Positions 1-7,289 of a stretch of 29,368 nt of DNA are shown here, piece after piece. The stretch comes from a virus. The stretch lies in IMG/VR virus record IMGVR_UViG_3300020169_000077, positions 1 to 29,368 of that record, one strand, 5' to 3'. A model generated the notes under the pieces. It saw only the letters and a list, made by a program, of their open reading frames with translations, did not search any database and was not told where the DNA came from. The stretch's first letter is position 1. Every line of letters starts with the position of its first letter. Position numbers and translations under genes: made by a program.

Positions 1-1
1 T

Positions 2-1732
2 GATGCTATCCATGACCTAAAGGTTATGCCATCTATGCGGTGCATGATGACAGCAGGTACTGCCTTAGCTAAGGATAACGTAGCTGGATTTAATTGTAGT
101 TACTTACACATTGATTCACCACGTAGCTTTGATGAGTTGATGTACGTGTTGATGTGCGGTACAGGTGTAGGGTTCAGTGTCGAGCGTAACTTCATCAACA
201 AACTACCAATAGTATCAGAAGAGTTCCACCCTACAGACACTGTGATTGTTGTTGCTGACAGTAAGATTGGTTGGGCCTCAGCATTCCGTGAGCTTATTGC
301 TATGCTCTATGCTGGTAAGATACCTAAGTGGGATGTGAGTAAGGTACGAAGTGCTGGCGAACGCCTTAAGACATTTGGTGGTCGTGCCTCTGGGCCTGAG
401 CCTCTAGTAGATCTCTTTAACTTCTGTGTGCAACTCTTCCAGAAAGCTAAGGGCCGTAAGCTATCAAGCCTAGAGTGCCATGATGTGTGCTGTAAGGTTG
501 CTGACATCGTAGTTGTAGGTGGTGTCCGTAGGTCTGCACTGATCAGCCTCTCTAATCTATCAGATCAACGTATGGCTAAGGCTAAGTCAGGACAGTGGTG
601 GTTGAATGAAGGTCAACGTAGACTCGCTAACAACAGCGTGGCGTACACTGAGAAACCAGACTTTGAAGCCTTCCTTAATGAGATGAAGAACATGTACGAG
701 TCTAAAGCTGGTGAGCGTGGTATCTTCAGCCGTGTTGCAGCCCAGAAGATCGCTGCTCGTAACGGACGGAGAGATGCTACGTATGAGTTCGGAACTAACC
801 CGTGCTCTGAAATCATCCTACGTAGTAACCAGTTCTGTAACCTCTCCGAGGTAGTGGTACGTGCAGAGGATACCCTTGAAGATCTCAAAGAGAAGATCGA
901 GATGGCAGCTATCATCGGTACCCTACAGGCTACACTAACTGACTTCCGTTACCTACGTAAGTCTTGGAAAACTAATACAGAAGAGGAAGCGTTACTTGGT
1001 GTGAGCCTTACAGGTATCATGGATCACCCAGTGCTGAATGCAAGGGGTGGTGTTAATGGTGAACTACAAGACTGGCTTGAGACAATGCGAGATGCTGCTG
1101 TTAAAGTTAATGAGAAGTGGGCTAAGAAGCTTGGCATTAATCAGGCTGCTGCTATTACAGCTGTCAAGCCAAGTGGTACTGTATCTCAGCTTGTCGATTC
1201 TGCTTCTGGCATTCATCCTCGCTTCTCTAAGCATTACATTCGTAGTGTACGTTCAGACAAGAAAGACCCACTGGCAATCTTCATGCAAGAAAAAGGATTC
1301 CCAGTAGAGCAAGACGTTCATAGTGAATCTTCACTGGTGTTCAGCTTCCCTGTCAAGGCACCTGAAGCTAGTGTGACTGTCAAGGAGGTGGGTGCAATGG
1401 CTCAGCTTGAGCAATGGAAAGCCTATCAGAACTTCTATTGTGAACACAAGCCAAGCATCACCGTCTACTACACTGATGATGAGTTCTTAGAAGTATGCCA
1501 GTGGATCTGGGACAACTTCGATATGTGCTCAGGGATCTCTCTGCTGCCCGTTAGCGATCATGTATACCAACAGGCACCCTATCAGGATATAACCCCTGAG
1601 AAGTACGCTGAGTTGCTTGAGGCTATGCCTACGGGTATTGACTGGGCTGACTTAGGTGACTTTGAAATGGAAGATAACACTACAGGTTCTCAAGAGCTAG
1701 CCTGTGTTGGTGGTGCGTGTGAGATCGTCTAG
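2..1732 (+). CDS. nrdJ: Class II (B12-dependent) ribonucleotide reductase, 5' end cut by the window
   Basis: It converts ribonucleotides to deoxyribonucleotides with adenosylcobalamin as radical source, feeding phage DNA synthesis. The reading frame is open to the left edge, so the first ATG visible (26) is not the start; about 576 codons are present and the N-terminus is missing. Visible landmarks fit the monomeric RTPR family: AGFNCSY (redox Cys near nt 95), CGTGVGF, NPCSEI followed by QFCNLSE (thiyl Cys, catalytic Glu and second redox Cys, with the spacing of C408/E410/C419 in the Lactobacillus enzyme), and the C-terminal shuttle pair CVGGAC just before the stop. The distance from the first redox Cys to the thiyl Cys is about 50 residues shorter than in the Lactobacillus enzyme, so this is a compact form. 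It heads the nucleotide-metabolism block that includes MazG and ThyX. Confidence 0.95.
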   Translation, partial: DAIHDLKVMPSMRCMMTAGTALAKDNVAGFNCSYLHIDSPRSFDELMYVLMCGTGVGFSVERNFINKLPIVSEEFHPTDTVIVVADSKIGWASAFRELIAMLYAGKIPKWDVSKVRSAGERLKTFGGRASGPEPLVDLFNFCVQLFQKAKGRKLSSLECHDVCCKVADIVVVGGVRRSALISLSNLSDQRMAKAKSGQWWLNEGQRRLANNSVAYTEKPDFEAFLNEMKNMYESKAGERGIFSRVAAQKIAARNGRRDATYEFGTNPCSEIILRSNQFCNLSEVVVRAEDTLEDLKEKIEMAAIIGTLQATLTDFRYLRKSWKTNTEEEALLGVSLTGIMDHPVLNARGGVNGELQDWLETMRDAAVKVNEKWAKKLGINQAAAITAVKPSGTVSQLVDSASGIHPRFSKHYIRSVRSDKKDPLAIFMQEKGFPVEQDVHSESSLVFSFPVKAPEASVTVKEVGAMAQLEQWKAYQNFYCEHKPSITVYYTDDEFLEVCQWIWDNFDMCSGISLLPVSDHVYQQAPYQDITPEKYAELLEAMPTGIDWADLGDFEMEDNTTGSQELACVGGACEIV

Positions 1733-1733
1733 T

Positions 1734-1892
1734 ATGGTTGATGATATGAGGGACATTGTCCACGGCCCCGTAATGAAAGCAATGACTGACGTTGTTGAGG
1801 GTAGGCTAGCACTATCCCAAGCCTGTCAGAAGCACAGAGTAACTAAAGAAGAGATACTAGAGTTGGTCTCTAGGTTCTTACACGAAGAGTAA
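1734..1892 (+). CDS. Small HTH-like hypothetical protein (52 aa)
   Basis: It begins one base after the reductase stop, so translation is probably coupled to the upstream gene; no good Shine-Dalgarno is visible. An in-frame ATG at 1704 inside the reductase gene would add ten residues, and one at 1746 would remove four. The segment GRLALSQACQKHRVTKEEIL looks like a short helix-turn-helix (helix, turn around HRVTK, second helix), which would suit a small DNA-binding regulator, but this is inference from pattern only. No family is recognised. Confidence 0.55.
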   Translation: MVDDMRDIVHGPVMKAMTDVVEGRLALSQACQKHRVTKEEILELVSRFLHEE

Positions 1893-1944
1893 ACCAACGT
1901 AGTAGTTTAAGAAAAGCCTGATATAAGGCGTATAGGTACCCAAA

Positions 1945-1970
1945 CAACCGTTTAAGTAAACTATAGTGAC
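1945..1970 (+). promoter_or_regulatory. Candidate phage RNA polymerase promoter
   Basis: The 123-base gap before the MazG-like gene contains TTTAAGTAAACTATAGTGAC. This resembles promoters of the T7/SP6 polymerase class, which end in CACTATAG with initiation at the G; the SP6 promoter starts ATTTAGGTGACACTATAG. It lies directly before a strong hairpin and a new gene, a sensible place for a middle promoter. It is a single-site resemblance with no second convincing copy in the window, so the call is tentative. Confidence 0.35.
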
Positions 1971-1993
1971 CCCATAGGTATTCCCTGTGGGGT
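1969..1993 (+). other. Strong RNA hairpin in the leader of the MazG-like gene
   Basis: ACCCCATAGG and CCTGTGGGGT pair over 10 base pairs (one T-G pair) around a 5-base loop. No U-run follows, so it is not a classical intrinsic terminator. It sits 22 bases before the MazG start and right after the promoter-like CTATAG. It could be an RNase III processing site as used between T7 genes, a 5' stabiliser, or a weak terminator. The next gene has the ribosome-binding site AAGGA at about 2004. Confidence 0.6.
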
Positions 1994-2015
1994 TACAACA
2001 TTTAAGGAATTGATT

Positions 2016-2333
2016 ATGACAACAGTAGTTAACTGTACACTTGATGAACTAGAACATAAAGTACTCCTCTGGGGTTACGAGAAGGGTATCCTCCCTAATG
2101 GACAAGCATCTAAGCAGTTCAGTAAGACACTAGAAGAAGTCTCTGAGTTATGCTCAGCCATCGAGAGTTTAGATGATGAAGAAGTTATAGATGCTATTGG
2201 TGATATCGTAGTGACACTTATAATGCAAGCAAACATCTGGGGTGTAGACCTTAAGGCTTGCTTAGGTTCAGCGTACGATGTGATAGCTAAGCGTACAGGT
2301 ACAATGGTTAACGGTGTATTCGTTAAGGACTGA
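2016..2333 (+). CDS. MazG-like nucleotide pyrophosphohydrolase (105 aa)
   Basis: MazG-type all-alpha NTP pyrophosphatases hydrolyse (d)NTPs or alarmones with Mg2+ bound by an E-x-x-E pair and a distal D-x-x-x-D. Here LEEVSEL (E40, E41, E44) and DAIGDIV (D59, D63) supply that pattern within a protein of the usual single-domain length. The ATG at 2016 is preferred over a TTG two codons upstream because AAGGA lies about 8 bases before it. Phage MazG proteins are proposed to keep host nucleotide or ppGpp pools favourable during infection; the substrate cannot be told from sequence. It is followed by a short spacer with a small hairpin and a 45-aa gene. Confidence 0.8.
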   Translation: MTTVVNCTLDELEHKVLLWGYEKGILPNGQASKQFSKTLEEVSELCSAIESLDDEEVIDAIGDIVVTLIMQANIWGVDLKACLGSAYDVIAKRTGTMVNGVFVKD

Positions 2334-2375
2334 GGGTTGAGCCACACTACGTGTGTCTCTTTATAGGATAATGTT

Positions 2376-2513
2376 ATGAAAGGTACTAAAGATATTGTTG
2401 AAGAGCCTACAATCACTAAGTCAGATGCTAAGGCTATACGACTAGCTAAAAGTGATAAGCGTAGGAAGAAGCGTGTATCTAAAGAAGAACTCTACGAAAA
2501 GAAGTGGAAATAG
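2376..2513 (+). CDS. Small basic hypothetical protein (45 aa)
   Basis: The frame runs from ATG 2376 to TAG 2511-2513, with AGGAT about 7 bases before the start and the primase-helicase ATG two bases after the stop. The product begins MKGTKDIVEE and ends in a Lys/Arg-rich tail (KRRKKRVSKEELYEKKWK), suggesting nucleic-acid binding or a partner of the next gene. No family is recognised. The tight packing and good ribosome-binding site support a real gene, though it is shorter than most gene finders accept. Confidence 0.6.
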   Translation: MKGTKDIVEEPTITKSDAKAIRLAKSDKRRKKRVSKEELYEKKWK

Positions 2514-2515
2514 AA

Positions 2516-4153
2516 ATGAAGAAACAATACGAACCCTCTGATTTAATTACTAAGCACCTACCTTGTGACAAGTGTGGGTCATCTGATGCTAAGTCTGTAC
2601 GAGCTGATGGCTCTGCGTTCTGCTTCAGTTGCAATACAAACTTTAAAAGTGTAGACACTAACCATATTGAGGACATCCAAGAGATGACTTACCAACAAGA
2701 AACAATCGAAGACGTAGCAACGTATCAATCCTATGCACTGACATCGAGAGGTATCAGTAAAGAAGTTGTTGATCACTTCAACGTAAAGATGTCAGTAGAC
2801 ATTGATGGAAGACCCGAAGCACACTACTACCCTTTCACTAAGCGGGGCATGACTGTAGCCTACAAGGTACGCAAGCTACCCAAAAGCTTCAGCACTCTAG
2901 GTGAGTTCAAAGGGGTGGAGTTGTTCGGACAATCCATGGCTGGTTCAGGGAAGACCCTAGTGATTACAGAGGGCGAGTTAGATGCTATGGCTGTAGCCCA
3001 AGCTAACTTTGATAGGTACAAGAAGTTCTACAGTGTTGTGTCCCTACCTAATGGTGCTCAGTCAATTCAATCTATCCTTCACAACCGTGAGTGGGTTCGT
3101 AAGTTCGAGACTGTCGTGTTGATGTTTGACATGGATGATCCCGGTCAAGAGGCTGCTGCTCAAGCTGCCCGTATGATTGGCATGGGTAAGGTACGTATCG
3201 CTAAGCTCCGAGAGAAAGACCCCTGTGATGAGCTAAAAGAACATGGCTCTGGTGCTATCCTAGAGGCAATGTGGGGTGCACAACCATGGTCTCCAGCTGG
3301 CATCCTCTCAGGTGAGAAGGTCTGGGAGAAGTTCATGGAGCGCAAGAGTGTAGTCAGTGTACCCTATCCAGAGTGCCTCTCTGGTTTGACAGGTAAGCTG
3401 GATGGTATGCGTCACGGTGAGATCACACTATTCACCAGCGGCACTGGCTCAGGTAAGTCTACTGTGATCAAAGAGATTGTACTGGACTTGCTTAAGAAGA
3501 CTGATGGTAAGATTGGCTTGATCTCCCTAGAGGAATCTGTTGGAGAGACCGCTGAGAAGTTCATTGGTATGTCCCTAGAGCGACCACTGACTGGCACCAC
3601 CCCCCTGACAGAAGACGAGATGCGTCATGGGTTCGACACAGTGTTCAAGGATGAGCGTCTTGTTCTCCTAGATCACCAAGGTTCTGTATCCGATGCGTCC
3701 CTTGTGGATAAGATTGAGTACATGGCATTGATGGGTTGTAAGTATCTTGTACTAGACCACATTACTATTGCTGTGTCCGAGGGTACTGATGGTCTGTCTG
3801 GCAATGAGGCTATTGACAAGTTGATGTCTGACTTACTCAAGTTAGTCAAGCAGCACAACGTCTGGCTGGGGTTGATCAGCCACCTACGTAAGTCTCAGGG
3901 TAAGTCCTTTGAAGAGGGATTGCTACCATCAATTGATGACATCAAAGGCTCTGGTAGTATCAAGCAGATCAGCTTTGACATCATTGCATTCGCTAGGAAC
4001 CTAGTGGCTGAGGAGGACTACGAACGTAACACAATAAAACTCAGGGTACTTAAGTCACGCTTCACAGGTAACACTGGTGACGCAGGTACCGCAGTCTACG
4101 ACCCCAGCACAACTCGCTTAACCGCAGGAGTAGCGGGGTTTGATATCATGTAA
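2516..4153 (+). CDS. DNA primase-helicase, T7 gp4 type
   Basis: This is a bifunctional replisome motor that makes RNA primers and unwinds DNA as a ring hexamer. Starting at ATG 2516 gives 545 aa and puts the zinc-ribbon cysteines at 17, 20, 36 and 39, exactly as in T7 gp4; a GTG at 2504 overlaps the previous gene and is less likely. The TOPRIM primase domain shows TEGELDA (about residue 151) and FDMDDPG (about 204). The RecA-like helicase has Walker A SGTGSGKST (about 308-316), SLEES with the catalytic Glu (about 339), Walker B YLVLDH (about 414), the sensor ISHLRK, and KSRFTGNTG carrying the arginine finger near 515. All key residues appear intact. The next gene is the RNA polymerase, 15 bases on. 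Confidence 0.95.
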   Translation: MKKQYEPSDLITKHLPCDKCGSSDAKSVRADGSAFCFSCNTNFKSVDTNHIEDIQEMTYQQETIEDVATYQSYALTSRGISKEVVDHFNVKMSVDIDGRPEAHYYPFTKRGMTVAYKVRKLPKSFSTLGEFKGVELFGQSMAGSGKTLVITEGELDAMAVAQANFDRYKKFYSVVSLPNGAQSIQSILHNREWVRKFETVVLMFDMDDPGQEAAAQAARMIGMGKVRIAKLREKDPCDELKEHGSGAILEAMWGAQPWSPAGILSGEKVWEKFMERKSVVSVPYPECLSGLTGKLDGMRHGEITLFTSGTGSGKSTVIKEIVLDLLKKTDGKIGLISLEESVGETAEKFIGMSLERPLTGTTPLTEDEMRHGFDTVFKDERLVLLDHQGSVSDASLVDKIEYMALMGCKYLVLDHITIAVSEGTDGLSGNEAIDKLMSDLLKLVKQHNVWLGLISHLRKSQGKSFEEGLLPSIDDIKGSGSIKQISFDIIAFARNLVAEEDYERNTIKLRVLKSRFTGNTGDAGTAVYDPSTTRLTAGVAGFDIM

Positions 4154-4168
4154 ACAATAGGTATTGTC

Positions 4169-6253
4169 ATGAATTGGTTAGAGAATATAGAGTTATACCT
4201 ACGGTTAAAGATAACCGGCAACCCAACGAGAGCACCCCATGGTGTTACCTTGTTAAACAAACACCCGGAGTCTCACCAGAGGCTCCAAGAGTTTGCATTA
4301 ATAGCGCACACAGTTCTTACAACTCAAGCTAAAACTGTTTCTAATGTTACACAATGTAAACTAACAGTAACAAGTATCGCCATAGGTAAACGCATCTTGA
4401 CCTCTCTGACTAACTCAAGGAGGCATGATTGGAAAGATGAAGTGCGCCTTGGGGACTTGTTCGTAGAAGCCTTCTTCCGATTAGGTTACGTGGACATAAT
4501 TAAACCAACCTTTAAATCAGTTAAGCCTGTCGAGATAGTATTCCTCGATACCTTCCCAACAGAACTACCAGAGGCTATCGCTAAGATGTCACTACATGGT
4601 GTCTGGAGTGAACGACCGAGGGCTATTAACAGAGCAGAGCAGATCATACAGTTCAAGAGGGACAGTCCTAAGTTTGTCAATGGTGTTGTCAAGAGATGGG
4701 ATGAGGTACTCGATGGCCCCTTTAAAGAACTGTTAGCAACCAAGGCTATCAAAGCAGTGAACAAGTTGCAGCAAGTACCTTGGGTGATCAACAAGGACGT
4801 ACTAGAGGCTGTCAAGGCTAACCCCTACAAGTTCTTCAAGGAAGATGATAAGTCCCCTGAGAATAGGTCGAAGAAGATAGACTATGTGTACACAATAACC
4901 AAGGCAACAGCACTATCAGAGGTTGATCAGTTCTACTATGCACTGGATGTTGACTATCGTGGTCGAGTCTACTATGTGGAGAGCTATATGAACTTCCAAG
5001 GGTCAGACCTCGCCAGAGGCCTCCTAAGCTTCTCTAAGGCACAGTTGGTCACACCCAGTGGGTTACGTTGGATGAAGATACATTGTGCCTCCTCGTACAA
5101 CGAGAGCTATCCTAAGGGGTCTATACCATCTTGGTGTACCTCAGACTACAAAACACACCTAGATTCTGAGGGATTAGATGATATCTCGGTAGACAAGATG
5201 ACGTTAAGGGATAGAGAGCTGTGGGTTGAGCACAATTACGCCAAGGTATACACGACTGCAATAAAGAAGACACTCCATGACTGTGAGAAACCTGTAGCGT
5301 TCCTAGCAGTTTGTATTGAACTACTAAAGTATAAGGAGAATGATGGTCATTATTACTCTAATCTGCCTATACCAGTGGATGGTAGCAACAATGGGTGGCA
5401 ACACCTAGGTGCTATCTCCAAGGATGAGCAGACAGCAGGTCTTGTTGGACTAGTACCTGTAGATATCCAGAATGATTTCTATGTACAGACAGCTAAGATG
5501 TTGATATCTATAACAAAAGATGAGACCCGCAGGGACATACTAGAGAGTATGCCTATGAAGAAGATAAGGAAAGGTATCAGTAAGAGGGGAAGTATGACAA
5601 GGGCTTACTCTGCTGGTGCACAGAAGATCGCTGAGAACATGTATCAAGATTGTAGTAAGTATGATTACTGTGATGAGTATGGGATAACAGAAGGTGTCTG
5701 TAAGGGTCTTGCAAGAGACCTCGTTAAGGCTATCCAGCTGGTCTGTCCCGGCCCCCTTCAGACCATGAAGTACTTACAACAACTAGCTAACGATAGGCTA
5801 GACCAGGGCTATGGTTACATGACATGGACATCCCCCTCGGGGTTCCCTGTTATCTACACTTGCAACCATCAACGGTCTGAGAAGCAACGGGGTACCATCA
5901 ATGGTCTTGGACAGATCAATCATGTAGCCAAGATAGATACTAATGTGTCTGACCGTAGAGGTTTCATGTGTGGTATCTCTCCCAACTTCATTCACTCACA
6001 AGATGCAGCTCACATGAGCCTAGTCATACACCAGTTCGAGGGTGACTTCGGAGCTGTCCATGATAGCTTCAGCACTCACGCATCAGATGTAGAAGAACTA
6101 CTTACAATAACCAAGGGTGTCTTCATAGATATGTACAATGAGGATAACTATTTCAATAACATTCAAGCTAGAATAGAAGCCACGGCTACTCAGCCAGAGC
6201 TAGGTAGCTTGAACATAAAAGATGTAGAGAAGTCAGACTACTTCTTTGCATAA
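4169..6253 (+). CDS. Single-subunit (T7-type) DNA-dependent RNA polymerase, compact
   Basis: It transcribes phage genes from its own promoters without host sigma factors. Catalytic motifs with T7 equivalents: VDYRGRVYYV (R266 for R425), VDGSNNGWQH (motif A, D404 for D537), KRGSMTRAYS (motif B, K472 and Y480 for K631 and Y639), and HDSF (motif C, H631-D632 for H811-D812); PNFIHSQD also matches. At 694 aa it is much shorter than T7 RNAP (883), mainly in the N-terminal part. It is close to the summed length of the two subunits of N4 RNA polymerase II (about 670), but here in one chain. The residue after the motif B Tyr is Ser instead of the usual Gly. It probably serves middle or late transcription; a second polymerase is encoded at 7290-10733. 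Confidence 0.95.
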   Translation: MNWLENIELYLRLKITGNPTRAPHGVTLLNKHPESHQRLQEFALIAHTVLTTQAKTVSNVTQCKLTVTSIAIGKRILTSLTNSRRHDWKDEVRLGDLFVEAFFRLGYVDIIKPTFKSVKPVEIVFLDTFPTELPEAIAKMSLHGVWSERPRAINRAEQIIQFKRDSPKFVNGVVKRWDEVLDGPFKELLATKAIKAVNKLQQVPWVINKDVLEAVKANPYKFFKEDDKSPENRSKKIDYVYTITKATALSEVDQFYYALDVDYRGRVYYVESYMNFQGSDLARGLLSFSKAQLVTPSGLRWMKIHCASSYNESYPKGSIPSWCTSDYKTHLDSEGLDDISVDKMTLRDRELWVEHNYAKVYTTAIKKTLHDCEKPVAFLAVCIELLKYKENDGHYYSNLPIPVDGSNNGWQHLGAISKDEQTAGLVGLVPVDIQNDFYVQTAKMLISITKDETRRDILESMPMKKIRKGISKRGSMTRAYSAGAQKIAENMYQDCSKYDYCDEYGITEGVCKGLARDLVKAIQLVCPGPLQTMKYLQQLANDRLDQGYGYMTWTSPSGFPVIYTCNHQRSEKQRGTINGLGQINHVAKIDTNVSDRRGFMCGISPNFIHSQDAAHMSLVIHQFEGDFGAVHDSFSTHASDVEELLTITKGVFIDMYNEDNYFNNIQARIEATATQPELGSLNIKDVEKSDYFFA

Positions 6254-6263
6254 GGAGAATTAC

Positions 6264-6530
6264 ATGGACAAGAATACAAACTTTAACGTACTAGCACTAC
6301 AAGGTGCGGACATTGATGACATGGAATACATTGAGCAGTTCAACCTAGATCCCAAGTTAGCGTACACTCCGGGTATCAACGATGCGATGCTCGACACCAT
6401 TCGTCAGGAGAACCTAGCGTTCTTCAGGTCAGAGGGTGACACTGAGAAGGAAGCACTCAGTAAAGCTAATGAGTACCACAGCACAGCCAAGGCAAGTATC
6501 AAACGTCTACTAAAGAACAAAGTCCACTAA
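6264..6530 (+). CDS. Hypothetical protein (88 aa)
   Basis: ATG 6264 is preceded by AAGGAG with 6-base spacing, a stronger start than the in-frame TTG at 6246 that overlaps the polymerase gene. The product begins MDKNTNFNVL, is acidic in its first half, and has a helical C-terminus rich in Lys (ASIKRLLKNKVH). No family or motif is recognised. Its position between RNA polymerase and ThyX, with 10- to 11-base gaps on each side, shows it is co-transcribed with both. Confidence 0.7.
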   Translation: MDKNTNFNVLALQGADIDDMEYIEQFNLDPKLAYTPGINDAMLDTIRQENLAFFRSEGDTEKEALSKANEYHSTAKASIKRLLKNKVH

Positions 6531-6541
6531 GGGAACCCTCT

Positions 6542-7195
6542 ATGAGTACTGTTAAGTTAGTAGCACTATCTAAACCATCAGTTATCACAGACTGTCACAC
6601 TGCAAGCGACCTTGTTGCATACACAGCCCGTGTCAGTAACCCAGCTAATCAGAACAACCTAGGTACCGCACCTAAGTTAATTCAGTACTTGATAAGAGAG
6701 AATCATTGGTCTCCCTTTGAGATGGTACATATAACAATGGAGATCAACACCACTAGGGACATTGGTAGGCAGATACTACGTCACCGATCCTTTGCCTTTC
6801 AAGAGTTCAGCCAACGGTATGCTGTGAGTGAGACCTTTGAGAAACGTGATGGTAGACTACAGGATACAGTCAACAGACAAAACTCAATTGAATCAGATGA
6901 CAAGATGTTGTCTGAGTCTTGGAACATGCTACAAATGGAAGTTATTAGTAAAGCTAAGGAAGCTTATAAGTGGGCATTGGATAGGGGAATTGCCAAGGAA
7001 CAGGCGAGGGCAGTACTACCGGAAGGTAATACCCAGACCACCATGTACATGGCAGGGTCATTGAGATCTTGGATACACTACTGTGAACTACGTATGGCTA
7101 ACGGTACTCAGAAGGAGCACATGGATGTGGCTAAGCAGTGCTGGAGTATCATAGGGTGTCACTTCCCTGATGTTGTTAAGGCTTTAGAGAAATAA
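6542..7195 (+). CDS. thyX: Flavin-dependent thymidylate synthase ThyX
   Basis: It makes dTMP from dUMP using methylene-tetrahydrofolate, FAD and NADPH. The ThyX signature RHRSFAFQEFSQR lies at residues 80-92 (RHR-x7-S pattern), with EQARAVLPEG further on (about 153-162), also typical of the family. The length (217 aa) matches bacterial and phage ThyX. The ribosome-binding site AAGGGA lies about 9 bases upstream. Together with the class II reductase it lets the phage supply dTTP independently of host ThyA. It is the last gene of the rightward operon and is followed immediately by a strong terminator. Confidence 0.95.
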   Translation: MSTVKLVALSKPSVITDCHTASDLVAYTARVSNPANQNNLGTAPKLIQYLIRENHWSPFEMVHITMEINTTRDIGRQILRHRSFAFQEFSQRYAVSETFEKRDGRLQDTVNRQNSIESDDKMLSESWNMLQMEVISKAKEAYKWALDRGIAKEQARAVLPEGNTQTTMYMAGSLRSWIHYCELRMANGTQKEHMDVAKQCWSIIGCHFPDVVKALEK

Positions 7196-7199
7196 AATA

Positions 7200-7240
7200 A
7201 GGGGAACCTAGGGCATTGCGCCTTGGGTTCCCCTATTTTT
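7200..7240. terminator. Bidirectional intrinsic terminator between convergent operons
   Basis: AGGGGAACCTAGGGC and GCGCCTTGGGTTCCCCT fold into a 15-bp stem with a 5-base loop (7200-7234), followed by ATTTTT on the + strand. The bases before the stem (AATAAAATA) give a U-rich tail to the leftward transcript. It starts five bases after the thyX stop and faces the end of the late operon (stop at 7290). The rest of the gap, 7241-7289, is AT-rich and I see nothing else in it. Confidence 0.9.
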
Positions 7241-7289
7241 ATGTATCAGATGTGATATATAAACCCTGTATTAGTGTGGTTTGATATCA

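Noticed and set aside
2-1732. Intein or intron in the ribonucleotide reductase
   Set aside because: Phage reductases often carry them, but the frame is continuous and the conserved motifs follow each other at normal or shorter distance, with no Hint or endonuclease motifs.
6246-6263. Upstream TTG start for the 88-aa gene
   Set aside because: It would overlap the polymerase stop and has no ribosome-binding site; AAGGAG fits ATG 6264.
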